From Trichobilharzia regenti (Eukaryota > Platyhelminthes > Trematoda > Strigeidida > Schistosomatidae): a stretch of 64,000 nt of DNA. Positions 34,301 through 47,164 of this stretch are shown here, piece after piece; the first letter of the stretch is position 1, and every line of letters begins with the position of its first letter. The stretch spans positions 118,807,842-118,871,841 of the forward strand of contig OX235270.1 in assembly GCA_944472135.2 (NCBI GenBank), given 5' to 3'. Below the pieces are notes generated by a model, which did not search any database, was not told the DNA's origin, and saw only the letters and a program-made list of their open reading frames with translations. The translations under genes and the position numbers were made by a program.

Positions 34301-37194
34301 CCAACAGCACGCAGTGCAGCGGTTTGCACCTTGAAACTCGAGTGTGACAACAACGGAACCAAATGAGGCACGATCTCCGCATTAATTACCATTTCTATCT
34401 GATCGTTCCCTCCATCAGTTAAATAGGATATAGCCCACACAGTATCCACAAGGATCTGAAAACAGACCAACAAGCACAAAAATTAATATGTATTCAGAAA
34501 CATTTTACTAAACGGGTCAAAATGATACTGAAGACCAGTGAAGTAAGGCTTGAGATCAAATGATCCTCAAATAGATTTTTTCCGCCCCTCAACATTATTT
34601 CCAATACGGAAATTCCACTACAGTCGACCTTGTATGTCAAGGGAAGTGATGGTTATACACATGTCCTAGCCCTTTCATAACATATCAGAGCTCACCACCT
34701 AACACCGTGACCATTATCACGACTTGCTTCGCAAAACATAAGTGAGGGTTTCGTAGATTGGAAACCTTTCTAACTGTTTGCGTCCATGTTCCGTAGAACA
34801 GTTCCTTACGCCATAGTAGTTTCCCACTATACATTATCTACATTCTATGGTGACACACTCCAAAATTATTTTCTGTATCGATTTCAACACTACTTCGCAA
34901 AGCCATACACTTCGGTGGCAAGCAACGAAAGCATATCCCAACTGATGTTAAATGGCAGTAAACAGTGTGGTAGCTGTCCGATTGATTCACCAAAAGCCGA
35001 CACATTACTGGGTCAAAACTAAGGCGAAATAAACCATCTGTATTCAGATAACTCCAATATATACCAGAGACAATAACTTACACTGTCATCAGTATGCTTA
35101 ATCAAATATAAAAGGGCCGGGAGAAGTTCTCTGATAGCTGAAGCTGGTGGAGGCGGATCTTTGTTACGACACAAGTTAACCATGACCCAAGTGACATTGC
35201 GCAAGAAGTTAAGTGGTATGTTTGGTGTTAACAGCTTCAGCAGTGGCTTTATGACATCCAGTTGAATCACGTAGTCGCGTAAAACAGGACCGTCCCCAAT
35301 AATGTTTCCCAGTGCCCAAACAGCTTGTTCACACACATTAGGATGTGAAGAAGACAGCAACTTGAGGAAGAGTGGAACAGCTCCCGCGTGAACCACAGCC
35401 AGGGTCTGTGAAGATGTACCAGATGCAATATTTGTTAACGCCCAAGCAGCCTCGAATTGAAGATTGGGACTGTAAAACACAGAAATACCAAACAAAGAGC
35501 AAATAAACTGTCTCAGGAAAGTCTAAAGTGCTTTGAAAATTGACCCTGTGATGAGGAGCTATGGATAAAGGACGCACTGTTGACCAGAGAAGTGCCACCG
35601 ATAAACGAGTGGACATGTGTAGTTGCAAAGCTCTGAATGCCGACGATATTTTCATCACAATCAAGAATCATAGGTTATTGGAAATCTTCCTATCTGAATT
35701 ACTTAGTGCAAGGACTTGAAGCAACACCTAAAACAACATTGCGAAGTGGAACTCCATGGTAACTACCTTTATTTGCCAAAAATACGAAAATACTGCAGTA
35801 AATTGTCCCTGCTAACATTGACTGACTGGCTACAACACAGAACTTTGCACCGATGGGCAGCAGTTCGAGTCGCCACACTCCATGTAGCACACAAAGCGAG
35901 AGAAGAAAGTAAACAGAAGTGAAAAATAGAGACAGTAAGCAGAGATATGACGCAAAAGGAATAGTAATATTGGAGAACAATATAGTTTTATTGAGTATTA
36001 TAATTCACAAGGAGTGGATGCATCTGAGCCAGCCAATGAGAACGATTTTGAGCCATACCACCAATTGTCTCTAGTCATTGGCTTTTACCGTCCCGAAGAC
36101 CACAACCAGGAAGCCTACACCATCCCACGTGACTCAAGCTAAATGTTGTGGATTTCATTGCTCTGCTAGTACATTACAAACATATCGGACAGAAGAGTAG
36201 CAAAACCCTAGTGCACACTCACATCTTGGGACACGTTTGGTCAAAGTCAGTGCCTATATTACTCCCGGAATCCTTGACAGCCTGCTGAACTCGTATGAAA
36301 AGTACTTAAAAGCAAAATCCTTAGTTGGTAATGGAAATGGCCGTATTTTTGAAAGTCGGCGAAATCGATCCAAGGGGACTTTGCCCCACCGTTTGTCGAA
36401 ATAAATAAGAGGTACCTGGCATGCCACCTGGGTGTGCTGCGTCAAAATGACCTAGAGTTAATTCGGAACCACATTTACTGAATAGAATTTTGCATATAAT
36501 ATCCTGATGCACATTTCGAATAAACTCAGAAAAAACTCTGGTGATTTATATACATGACATCGGGTTTGGTCGAGTTAATGAAGTTTGTCTTCAATATTAC
36601 TTAATAAAGCACATTATGAAACTAAGAAAAATGTGGACATTCTCGGACAAGCCAATTATTACAAAAACCAACCAGGACAAGAAGACGATTGTTTAGGCAA
36701 ACTACAACATACACTTAAGGCAAGATTTGCAAATTAATAATCAGCTACATGTTAAGTACATTCAAGACATGAAATAAAAACTCACTCATCACTTGTTAGA
36801 CATGACACCAATTTAGGGAGCATGCCGGCACTGATCAGCTCATCAATGGGTGGATTCCGATCACTTGAAAGTAGCTTGCGGGCAGATTGTACAACAAGAA
36901 GCCTGACAGCAGGGTCCTCACTCGAAGCATTTGCAACAATAGCTTCCAAGTTTAACAGAGCTGACTTTCCTGTTGCTTCAACCTCTGTATCCACAGGGTC
37001 ACCAGCTGCTGGGAAGTTCCTTTTCCGCTGTAGAGTTTCTTCACGTTTGGTCTTACGCAGCTCCACTTGACCTTCTTGGCGGCGACGTCGCATTTCCTGT
37101 TACAGGCAGTTAGAAGCAAACTGAACTTACTTACATCAGCACTTTTCCCTGCATTCTTGAAAGACAATATCCGGGCAGCCGCCTGATCACTCAT
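31396..37194 (-). CDS. KPNA: Importin alpha (karyopherin alpha), complete, six exons
   Basis: Nuclear import adaptor: it binds classical nuclear localisation signals with its ARM repeats and importin beta with its N-terminal IBB domain. Minus-strand exons are 37194-37135, 37096-36786, 35469-35082, 34455-34018, 32606-32352 and 31533-31396. They total 1590 nt, 529 residues plus stop, which is normal for the family. All junctions are GT-AG and the phases agree (0, 2, 0, 0, 0). Exons 1-2 give the IBB ([29 protein letters not shown]). Exons 3-5 give ARM repeats with [36 protein letters not shown] and [11 protein letters not shown]. The last exon has an acidic-poor tail ending GGFDF. Introns are 38, 1316, 626, 1411 and 818 nt; the tiny first intron is schistosome-like. 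The subtype is not assignable by eye. Confidence 0.97.
34501..36422. repeat. Duplicated segment B, copy 2 (native, within importin alpha)
   Basis: Covers most of intron 3, all of exon 3 and about 950 bp of intron 2. It is the source-like copy because it sits in the right place in the gene. Identity with 18772-20693 ends abruptly on both sides. Confidence 0.93.
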
Positions 37195-37588
37195 AGTGCA
37201 TTACAAAATTTGAAAACCGAAACCTAGAGCAGTGTTAAAACAAGTCCCCTGCGACCTTCAATGTCTAAAGATCCACTACGTGCACGACTTTAAGAATGAC
37301 CAGTTAGCTTCATCAGAAATAAAAGATATTATCCAGTGTTTTCGGACATTATTTAAACAGTATAGTTGAAGCCGATATTCACCATCATTATGTAGAGGTG
37401 GTGTCATTGAAGGCTTCGTGAATGATCCATTTAAGTCGACAACTGACAATTATGTGCCGGAAACACAGACGACAGTTAAATCATTCACAGCGAAATTGAT
37501 TACCCGAAAAATTATTGCAAGTATAAGTCAATGAAGAGTTGAGGCAGCTGTCATAAAAACTTGCTAGGTCTGCTATACAATATATACA
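37195..37588. other. 5' flank of importin alpha
   Basis: This 394-bp stretch should hold the promoter and 5' UTR of the minus-strand gene. I see no clear TATA box or initiator that I would commit to. It ends at the truncated SINE head that opens segment A copy 2. Confidence 0.4.
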
Positions 37589-39170
37589 GCAGGAGATCGA
37601 ACCTCGGACCATGTGCATGGTCGGCGAGAATCCTAATCACTGTGCACTGGTGCACATGCATCGAATCGTCACCGAACCATGGAAACTGAAAAAAGTTTTC
37701 TATTTTTGCTTTTTCCCCGAGTATGTATGTATATCAAGCGTTGGTTTGCAAGGGTTTCATTGGTTACAGACAGACAACCATTGGACAACCTGGGAGTACT
37801 GGATAGCTATTTCATTCTAGTTTGGGACTCTTCATCAGTAGGCATCAGCCGACGTTCTAGTCCAGGACTTTCTGTTACAAGGTGAGCTCGTAGACCATTC
37901 AAACGCTGGGACCCGATCCAGTGGCTCATGCCTCCTGACTTCTTCCAATCCGTGAAATTTGAAGCGCAACCGACAGTTAATCACATAGGCCAGTGACTGT
38001 TTTCTTATCAGACTTCGTAGATCCGTGTAGATTGGCAGGAGTTGGGATTCACAGACCACTGGATCAGATCCTAGTGGTTGAATGGTCTACTTGTTTATCT
38101 TGTAGCCGGAAGGTCCTAACTACTAACTCCAATGGGTGCACACTAATAAGGAATTCAAAACTAGGACGAAACAACTATCCAGCGCTCTCAGGTTTCCCAA
38201 TGGTTCTCTACCTAATGTCAACTCATGATCAAACCTGTAACCAGTCAAACCTCCACAAACCAATGTGGATAAGATTGTATTTTGATAAATCACACAGTGT
38301 TGTACAGTAATGTTAACTGTTAATGTTACTGTACAACACTGTGTGATTTATCAAAATACAATCTTATCCATAATGGAGTTATGCTCTGCCGCATTGACCA
38401 AGTTTTATACTCCACAAACCAACACTCGATAATTAATCTGATGCTCACTAGCTACTGGCTCTATACAGGAAGTTATCTGGAGTTCTGGTGAGAAATCGTA
38501 ACCAACAGAGTCCACCAAGTCTGATAAAAGAACAGTTTTTCGAATATTATTCGCTTTTCGTTGAATTCAACTGTTCTATTTATTTTCAATAGATACCCGA
38601 TCAATGTTTGTGGCTAACCAGTATTAGCTTTCGTTCCCTCGAATATATGATTTATTATTATTTATTCTTCGCATTCCCAATGGAATATACTGCCATGGCT
38701 GCACATCTCTCCACCATCATTTTCATTTGGGCCTACAACTTCCTGAGGGCTCTCATTTCCTGCTCACATGGTGTTCTCATTGTCACCCTCGGATCTACAC
38801 CCAACTAATCGTTTCACAACCCAGCTCCAATCGGCTGCCTGCCTGGCAAGTGGTGTCATTTGAAGCCCTCGTCATCGCCATTTTCTTCTGCATATGGGTT
38901 GAGAAATAGGTTTTCCAGCAGCTCATCGCCAGAGTTCTTCGCAGTTTAATTTTTTCCAACTAGCCATCCAGTCTTCGGTACCGAACAAATTCAGTTGTTG
39001 ATGGACTTTATGTGTCATTATTTATAGTTCTTCATAATCAAAAGTAATCTGTGCATACTAAACTGAACCTACATTTTAAGTAGACTTGAACAAGCAACAC
39101 TGCCACTCGGTCTTAAATTTAAAATATGCTAGAACCGATTCAGAAATCCAGTTCGAGAACCTACTTATTC
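37589..39170. repeat. Duplicated segment A, copy 2
   Basis: Matches 16765-18746 but lacks the solo LTR. The target GACCC occurs once at 37910-37914. It begins with a SINE head truncated at 37589. It holds the head-to-head SINE pair (about 37760-37995 minus, 38045-38270 plus) and the frames at 38608-38909, whose nature I do not recognise. Confidence 0.9.
38267..38369. repeat. Palindrome, second copy
   Basis: The same 51-bp-arm palindrome as at 17843-17945, within segment A copy 2. Confidence 0.9.
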
Positions 39171-39540
39171 AACCGATTGACTCAAAATCGATAAGTGGAG
39201 AATTGAAAAGCTAGTTACGATCCAAACTAGTTGATACGGACAATCATTGCAAGATTTCGATGATCTTACAATTCACTACTTATTAGATGGCGGTTATGAA
39301 ATCGATGCATTACAATCGTTTAAGTTAATTAAAGCTGAAGGCAGTGCTCAGGTTGCCTAGACTCGTTGAAGTGACTACCATTAAACGATTAAAACCAAAT
39401 TTAAATATCTAAAAGGAAACCGTTGTTAATCATACATTTCAACTGTAAATATTAATTTTATATTTTAAGTTCTAAATAGATTTTTTTGGACAATGTAATC
39501 TACTACATTTAATTTTTGCCTTCATATGTATGCATATATG

Positions 39541-39945
39541 GCTCACGAATTCTAACTTCTACCAGTTCGTGATTTAGCGCGACCCCATCCATTGTCGCTA
39601 GTGACTTGCTACAGGATGGAGTTTCCTGAGTTCTAGTGAGAAGTTGTGACCAGCCAGGTCCATCCAGACGTCACATGTGAGGATGAGATCCCACCTACGA
39701 CAATTGTTGGGGTCGCGCTAAATCACGAATTGGTAGAAGTTAGAATTCACGAGCCATTGAATCGGGTCCCAGTGGCTGAATGGTATACGAGCTTGCCTTG
39801 TAACCGGAAGGTTCTGGGTTCGAATCCGAGTGGGTGCGTACTGCCGATGGTTCCCAAACTAGGATGAAACAGCAGCTGTCCAGTACTCCCTGGTTTTCAA
39901 TGGTTCTCTAACTGATATCAATCCGTGATCAACTCGTAAGAACAA
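39541..39945 (+). repeat. Hammerhead-like SINE, dispersed full unit
   Basis: Includes the 5' body, a TTGGGGTCGCGCTAAATCAC block, the tRNA-like block (GTGGCTGAATGG, GGGTTCGAATCC), GTACTGCCGATGGTTCCC, a GGATGAAACAGC box, CTGTCCAGTACTCCC and the tail GATATCAATCCGTGATCAAC. A piece at 39541-39585 is repeated in inverted orientation near 39705-39755. A short TA-rich microsatellite follows (39968-40000). Confidence 0.85.
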
Positions 39946-40163
39946 AACTAACCCTTATAAACCAAACTATATATATATATATACAAACTATATATATATA
40001 TACCCGAATCACCTCTTTTGCTCAATAATAAGCCGAATTATTTTACCCTTACATACATGTGTTCTAGATTCTACACATCCATATATTTTGCAGCATTCGT
40101 TTGTAATTGTAGAACGCTTCTTAATTCTTTCTCAAATTGCTAGCAAGCTTAATGCTAACATCT

Positions 40164-43100
40164 GGCGGCCTGCTTAAATCTTGGGCTACCAAAATTTCCA
40201 TCCTACATATTGCATCTATTTCCTCGGATTTATTTTGTTTTAATCATTCAATTATGTATCCAAGTCGCATTACTTACTCTCGCGATTATTTAAAATGTCT
40301 TCAACCCGTTGATTTACGAGTATATAATAACGTTAAGAAAAAGCATCATGGAGGTTGGCAGAGATCATTAAAGTGTACTCCAATGCATCAGATGACTGTT
40401 CCTGTGATTATGAGCACAAATTGCAGGTCATTATCGAACAAGATTAACTACTTGCATTCTCTATTATACTCAAATGTATATTGTAATACTGGTGTAATCA
40501 CTCTTCAAGAGACTTGGCTCCATGATTCATATGACGACAATTTAGTCTCCTTAAGTGGGTTCACAATCTACAGACAAGACCGATGCAGCTCAAAGAAGAA
40601 GAGAGGTGGTGGTGTTGCCACTTTTATTAATTCTCAGTGGTCTACTGCCAACAACGTCTGCTTCAAATTCTCAAATGACAATATTGACTGTATAACTGTA
40701 AAATGTCGACCTAAACACTTACCTAAGTACAGCTCCATTTTTGTCACAAATATCTATATCACACCTTGTTGCAGTCCCTCAGAACTATCTATCTTCGCTG
40801 ATGAATTCACTATTTTTGCTGCTGCTTCGTTTGGTAACTCCTTATCTATAGTGACCGGCGACTTCAACTCCAGCGACTGCAGTTTTATTACATTGCTGGG
40901 CCATGCAAATGTTGTTAATTTCCCAACTCGACAAAATACTTCACTTGATTTAGTATTTGTAAATGATTCTGGAATATACGAAGCTCGTAAAAGAGCCCCG
41001 CTCTTCAATTCTGATCATTGTATTGTACGAGTCTTACCCAAAATTTACGGAAAGTTACACAGTAAAGCCCTCTCAAACTTGTCTAAGAAAGTTGTTCACA
41101 GATGCTACTCAAATGAGAACGTACATCATCTTAGAAACATGCTCAGTGACACAAGATGGGATTTGTTTAATGTTGATTCACTTAATGACAATATCTCTAA
41201 TATTACATCCTATCTGAAATTCTGTTTTGAAATCTGTTGTCCAAAAGAAACACTATTCGTCAAATTTGACCGTTTCTCCTCGCCTCAACTTAAAAAGCTT
41301 CGTAGAGAGAAGGAAAAACTATATAAAATCAAAGATAAAATTGGTGTAAAAAGAACTAACTTCTTAATTAAGTCTGAAATGCAGAGGTTGAATGTAATAT
41401 ATAACCAGAAATTCATGTCCTGCAAAAATCCTTCTAATATGTGGAAACTATTTAAGGAAATCACTGGTGGTAAGCAGATAAACAATATTCCATATTCTTT
41501 TGATGTATGTACTCTTAACAAATCTTTTATTTACTCTCCCTCAAATGCCATGCTTCCCAGCATCACTTGTGTTAATAATAGCCCCTTTCCAGGTTTTAAC
41601 ACAAATGATGTTCAAAAGTGCCTCAAGTCTCTAAACCCTTCCCAGAGCTTAGGTCCCGATTATGTACCTAGTATTATTTTTAAAAAATGTTCTGATATTC
41701 TGTGTCACCCTCTTACTGATCTATTTAACAAATCTTTTTCCGATAATATTGTGCCTGCCGTTTGGAAGGACATTAAAGTTGTACCCATACCTAAATCATC
41801 CACTGGAGCATGTGTCAAATTTAGACCCATTGCTATTACGTCTCCTTTTTTGAAAACTATGGAGAAATTACTTTTACTTAGTCTTGTACCTTCGCTTAAA
41901 TCCTTGGGCTGTTAACTGGTTGCATTCCTATTTCTCAGATAGAAAGCAGTACACCGTATATAAAGGGAAGTCCTTCACTTCATTGCCTACTGAAGCTGGT
42001 GTCCCTCAAGGTGCCGTTCTTTCTCCTTTTCTTTTTTCCTTCTTCTTGCACGACTTGCCTCACTCTGATGAAATAAACTTTGTGAAGTATGCTGATGATT
42101 TAACGGTTTCAATGGCTGTTAACTCCCAGCTAGATTGTACTAAAATAAATAGCTTTCTATCGGAAGTCAGCAAATGGTCTGACTGAATCCTTCTAAGTGT
42201 CAAACTGTTGATTTCAGCTTAAGATGTAAACGACAGTTAAAAGAAGTCATTGATTCTCATGACACTTGTAAAATTGACGACAACGATATAGCAGTTACAT
42301 CAGAAATTAAGCATCTTGGACTCATTCTCTCTTCTGATCTCTCCTGGTCTTCCCATGTCTTAGCAATCTCCAGTAAAATATTCCGCTTGACATTTTACAT
42401 TAAGAAGTTAAGACATTCGGGTATAACTCAACCCCTCATCCTACAGTTCGTAAACTCTTGCATCCTACCTATTCTTCTTTATTGCTCACCCTTGCTTATT
42501 CTTTCCTGATTTGCTTAAAAAAGACTATGTCACAATTCGTAGAATACTGAAGACTGTCAGTAGGGGGAGTGGTGTCCCAGTGGACCACATAGTTAACGTC
42601 GTTGTCGATAGGCATTTGACTTCGTGCAATAAATTTGCTAAAGGGATTTTGTCTAACTTGGAGCATCCGCTTTACCCTCAGCTTTCACCTTGCATCTCCT
42701 CAGGTAGAACAAGGAGTAACTTCAGAAAACTGTATGCTCGCACGTCTAAGTATAGGAGGTCTATGATACCATACTTGGCATGTATTTTATGTGATGAAAA
42801 TAGTGTCAGGCAAGAATTAACTAACCTTCTTTCATCTAGTAAATAAACAATTTCCTCCATCCATCCTTACATACCTTCAAGTTTTACTTTTATTACTTCT
42901 ATTATATTTATGGTCCTGTTAATTCTCTGTTTTACTCTCATAATTGCAAACACCAACTTATCTCCATGACGGCTGTAATCTATGTTTTTTCCTTCACCAT
43001 ATCATGTAGAAAGAACATTATATTTAATATTTTTAAACATGTTAGGATTTCTATACCACATTGCCAATACTGTGTGACACAAGCCAACGGCAATTTTCAC

Positions 43101-43262
43101 TTGTATTCTTATTATTATTACCCTAGCTGTTATCATTATTATTGCTATTTCCATTTTATATGCTGCATGTTTTTGACACTACCTCTATTGTAAATGTGGA
43201 AAATTTTCTGTGATTAATTTTATTTATAATTTGAGGAAATTAGATGCAATATTGTGGTATTG
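40164..43262 (+). pseudogene. CR1/Jockey-like LINE, decayed full-length copy
   Basis: Begins at GGCGGCCTGCTTAAATC, exactly where the copy at 61189 begins, so the 5' end is probably native. The frame 40137-41915 holds an AP-type endonuclease: MSTNCRSL, LQETWLHD, TGDFNSSD, TSLDLVFVND and the SDHCIVR box. The RT follows. A deletion with frameshift after about 41900 removes the segment that holds the first catalytic aspartate. The frame resumes at 41884-42186 (GVPQGAVLSPFLFS, KYADDLTVSM), shifts again at about 42180, and ends at 42846. The 3' UTR reaches ATTAGATGCAATATTG and is cut off. Inactive. Confidence 0.9.
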
Positions 43263-43264
43263 AT

Positions 43265-43430
43265 ATTAGTGTTCGTATACGGGCCTGCCTTGTACCGAAA
43301 GGTTCTGGGTTCGAAGCGCAGTGGGTGCGTACTGTCGATGAGATCAAAGCTAGGACGAAACAGCTGTCCAGTATTCCCTACTTTTCAGTGGTCCTCTAGC
43401 TGATATCAATCGGGGGTCTAAACTCAAATA
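43265..43430 (+). repeat. Hammerhead-like SINE, 5'-truncated
   Basis: Starts within the tRNA-like block (GTACCGAAAGGTTCTGGG, TTCGAAGCGC). It continues with GTACTGTCGATGAGATC, GGACGAAACAGCTGTC and CAGTATTCCC. It joins the truncated LINE tail directly. Confidence 0.8.
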
Positions 43431-43459
43431 ATACTAAATAGTTTATCGTTGTATGTATT

Positions 43460-43640
43460 TGAGAAAAGTCAATGAAATATGATGGTGTGGACATGCAGAT
43501 TGTCTACCCCAAATGTTCAGCGAGCTACACTGACTGAAACAGGTTCTATCGCACCACATTAAAAGCATTTGCCTACAATAGGTAAGGGGTCTGACTGCGA
43601 AGTAGTGCTGCTGGCAAATAGGAATGTAACAGGAATAAGG
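43460..43640 (+). pseudogene. RTE-like LINE, possible C-terminal remnant
   Basis: The plus-strand stretch around 43475-43520 reads like the WCGHADCLPQ segment that lies near the end of RTE reverse transcriptases, followed by stops. Weak and by eye only. Confidence 0.4.
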
Positions 43641-44089
43641 TGTTGCATCTGGATTCTGGGTTTGGCTCGTTAGAATCGGTCAACCCGAAGATTTTATGTC
43701 CCGATTCATCTCTCAACAGGCCAAGGCTGGCAGCAGGATTCCCGTACAGACGCAACACCAAGAACCAATGTAAGCAGTATGTGTGTGACTGACATCGCGT
43801 CGTCCTCCACAAGGATATACAGTCAGAAAACATCAATGCATTTCCTGGTTCAGGTATTCAAAGAAGAAATCGAATCCCGCGATGTGGGCTGACAGGAAGT
43901 AAAACCTATACATAAAACTCCACACGTGGACGGAAATTATTCGGTCATCATACGCCATCACTCAATTTCCACCCACTGTTAATAAAATAAACAGGTGGGT
44001 AGAAAGTCGGAAACCTCTTCGACAACTAGATAAGGATTCGAGCTAGAAATACACTAGACTCAGTAGCATCAAAAATAAATCATATTGGA

Positions 44090-45145
44090 GCGTATAAAGT
44101 CAACATTTGATGAAAAAAGAGGACAACATGATTCTCCAGATAGCATTATGGCTTCTTGATCCAAGGATATGTGTTGTGTTTTAGAGACACGCATACAAGA
44201 TCCAAGTGTGTCCAGTCACTTAAATCCACTTGGTTAAAGTGGTGAATCTATAGTCTTCACTTTAACGGTATCAGGTGTCTCTCTGAGTAATCACCGACGA
44301 CTAGCCAGTTTAAAAATAGCATTCACTGCTTGAGTACAAAATTAGCTACATTATTAGATTCCAGATGAAAGTCGTACGTACGCTATCTGGCTAAACGGAT
44401 CCGTAAGGAGTACGAAAGAGTGTGGTTCCTGTTGATGTTTCCCTATATGCACAAATGACTGTATTCTGGGCAGAAAAAGGGATAACTTTCACGAAAAGTT
44501 ATTCAGTTCATTGCTGAGGACAAGATATTCAGATCTAGTTGTTTTAGAACGTGATTTCAACGCTCAGGTAAGGTAGACACTTAGAAGGGCGAATCGAAAG
44601 CACCTGCATTAACCAATGCAGACGAACCGAAAACGCTGGTCGTCATCCGCCATTCTCTTCAAATAACTGCCAATTCCTCATCAAAACTAACTTCTAACAC
44701 ACGGAGAGATACTATCTCATATGGCGACAACAAACATCAACTCAACCATAGTCAGAGTTAGATCACGTAGCTATAATCTATCGATGGAAACGATGGGCAG
44801 GAGTTATCCTCTCATTCTGTAATGCCTGCGTAGATACCCATAACTCATTAATCCATTTACGCGTATGCATAGGACTGAACTAACATGAGAAGCAGATGGC
44901 AAGGAAAATCACAAAACTAAACTTGACAAGAAAAACAGCTTCCATCTTCCGAAAAACTAGGAAAATGCACACCCAGGATTGACAGAACTACCTATTCAGT
45001 CTGCCATATTTGTAAAGCTAAAATCTCTAGTTAACTTGCAAGTTAATTTTAGCAAATGTCTGCGTATTCCTGTGGCTCCACTGGGACTGACAGACGCAGG
45101 AAAGCTGGTTCTGGCGACCGCCAAATACTGCAAACAGCAGGAGCT
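44090..45145 (+). pseudogene. RTE-like LINE, endonuclease remnant
   Basis: Plus-strand frames hold CCVLETRIQDPSVSS near 44165-44215 (the catalytic ETR motif of RTE endonucleases) and RDFNAQVR near 44550 (GDFNAQVG in intact elements). Further on are remnants resembling the DHV...YRW region at about 44760-44800. Stops and frameshifts are frequent. A SINE interrupts it at 45152. Confidence 0.65.
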
Positions 45146-45151
45146 GTTCAA

Positions 45152-45335
45152 GTGCGTCGGTGGCACAGTGGTAAGGACTCTCGCCGACCATGTACACGGT
45201 TCGAGGTTCAAGCCCACGCCGACGCACACCTGATCTCTGTGGTCGGCCTGCGAATTTCGGGCTACCGATATCCACGCTGAAAATTCCATACTTGTACCAA
45301 AACTACGGTGTGGAATGAAGCTGTAATAAAAAACT
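45152..45335 (+). repeat. tRNA-headed SINE, family 1
   Basis: Complementary acceptor strands GTGCGTC and GACGCAC, A box TGGCACAGTGG, B box GGTTCAAGCCC, and the tail GCTGAAAATTCCATACTTG through GTGTGGAATGAAGCTGTAA. Confidence 0.9.
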
Positions 45336-45654
45336 GAAAGTCTCCAAAACGAACAGGGATGACAGAGGCGTTGGTGGGAGTTAGCACAAGGCAACTATGC
45401 TCACTCAATAAGGACAGGAGACAGATAGAAGAATAGTAAACGAAATAATTTTCTAGAAGAACGAAACTTCAATTATTTCTCAGGATAAAGGACTAGAATT
45501 TTTGATGGAACACTTCTAGGAGCCATTCAACGGGCCTACGGCCACGATAAATTTCCTGCATATACAAAACCCACAAATATAACACACAGACGTCGAACTC
45601 CCAATTGAAAGTGAGGCTCACAAACATCACTCCAATATGAGACGCGCACTCCAT

Positions 45655-45775
45655 ATTAGTTGGTTTATTATATGTATCACAAAGTGAAACAGTATTGTAT
45701 ACAGGATGACGTTTCGAACGCAATTTATTGTTCATAATCATATCAGTTGTGGTCACACGACTTTGAAGTTTAAGT
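45655..45775. repeat. Penelope-associated terminal repeat, partial
   Basis: TTATTGTTCATAATCATATCA and TCACACGACTTT match the block in 6650-6790 and 23560-23610. Shorter and more diverged. Confidence 0.45.
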
Positions 45776-46066
45776 TTTATATTTTTCATTGCTGTCTCCT
45801 ATTTGTCGTATGGGCAGTAGTTTTACACATATATTCACATGAGCCACGCATATCAGCTCTCAGTTTAAGTGAATATTCAATGTTCGTTTTTGGAACTGGT
45901 CTTCATTGGTGGAAAATTTGATTGTGCGAATTTTTGGATCATGTACAAGTCGGATGAACTCGAACGAAATCGAATAAATTTACATTATAATTTCGTTTAA
46001 AACATTTTTTACGCACTCTAATTCTTCTCCGATCTATTCGCTAAACAAAGCAACTTCCATTTTACA

Positions 46067-47013
46067 ATGCTGTCCGAATTTCCTGGTGCCTGCAAGTCTT
46101 TGAACAAGCATTTTCTGGAACTTTTCTGGAATTTTTGGTCGATTTCAATGATCCCTGGGTCAAAGAAGGGACAGAGAGTCTTGGGAGCAAGCAGGATATT
46201 AAGTAATGATGAGTTTTCTGTTACATGTAATGATGTGTTTGATGTTAAGCATGATAGGGTTGATGTTAATGTTTCGCCGTCTAGGGATAATAGGAATATT
46301 GAGATTCCTAAATACGAGGCTCGGTGTTTCAACGGAAACCCAGCCAACTATCCACAGTTTGTAAAGGAGCTTGAAATCATGTTGAATAGTTTTTGAATAA
46401 ATGATGAAATGAAGTTGATGTATTTGATGAAGTACTACGCTGGAGTTGCATCAAGAGCTATCCAGTCCTGTAAGTTAATGCCCCCTAGCAAAGGACACTC
46501 TGAGGCTATGAGCATTCTGCGTCAAAGATTCGGAAGACCTTCGATGATTGTAAGGAAATAATTCGAGGCTGTTAAGTGTAATGGTAGTCAATTACAAGAT
46601 GACTCCAGGGCACTGTCTGAGTTTTTGGATAATCTGATGACACACAAGAGTACGTTTATTTCGACGAATTGCATGAGTGATCTGAACTCAAGTTCCGCCT
46701 ACCTACTCGACTACAAAGGAAGTGGGTGAAGATAAGCTCCCATATAGAGGATGAAGGTATCGAGCCAAAGTTTGACGATATTCTGAAGCTGGTAAAAGAT
46801 AGCTTCAATGAAGCTATGAGCAAGCTTGCCAGTATATTGTATCCCACCCCTAGAATAGAGCAGTCAGAGAGCAAACCGCAATCATTTATGATTAAAGAGT
46901 CTCAGACACACGGATATCGAGAAAGCTTAATTGTGTCCGGTAATCCACATAAACTTACTGAGTGTAACAGGTTCATGAGACATCCCAGAGAGATAGGTTA
47001 AAAGATGCGAGAC
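46067..47013 (+). pseudogene. BEL/Pao-type gag remnant
   Basis: The frame from 46067 continues with stops to about 47010. It contains RNIEIPKYEARCFNGNPANY, an AIQSCKLMPPSKGHSEAMSI segment and LRQRFGRPSMIVRK. This matches the gag in the palindrome arms at 54 and 62 kb. The order (PKYE.F.G, then a helical stretch with ILRQRFG) is that of BEL/Pao gag. It keeps N-terminal sequence that the arms lack. Stop codons near 46394 and 46557 and a small deletion near 46690 inactivate it. Confidence 0.8.
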
Positions 47014-47164
47014 TGTTATTTGCTGGTCGAGTGATTAATAGTCCTGACGCAAGAAGGCGGAAATCAGAAGACCCACTAGGTTCACGATGATACTTGTATT
47101 TTCCAGAACAAGTAAAATCAATGTCACACAAGTGTATGAGCGAGTGTTCAAGAAATGAACAAAT
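47014..47164. mobile_element. Truncated Gypsy LTR
   Basis: Starts TGTTATTTGCTGGTCGAG and matches the first 150 bp of the LTR at 51918 (AATAGTCCTGACGCAAGAAG and so on), then stops at an AAT repeat. It abuts the BEL gag remnant directly. Confidence 0.85.
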
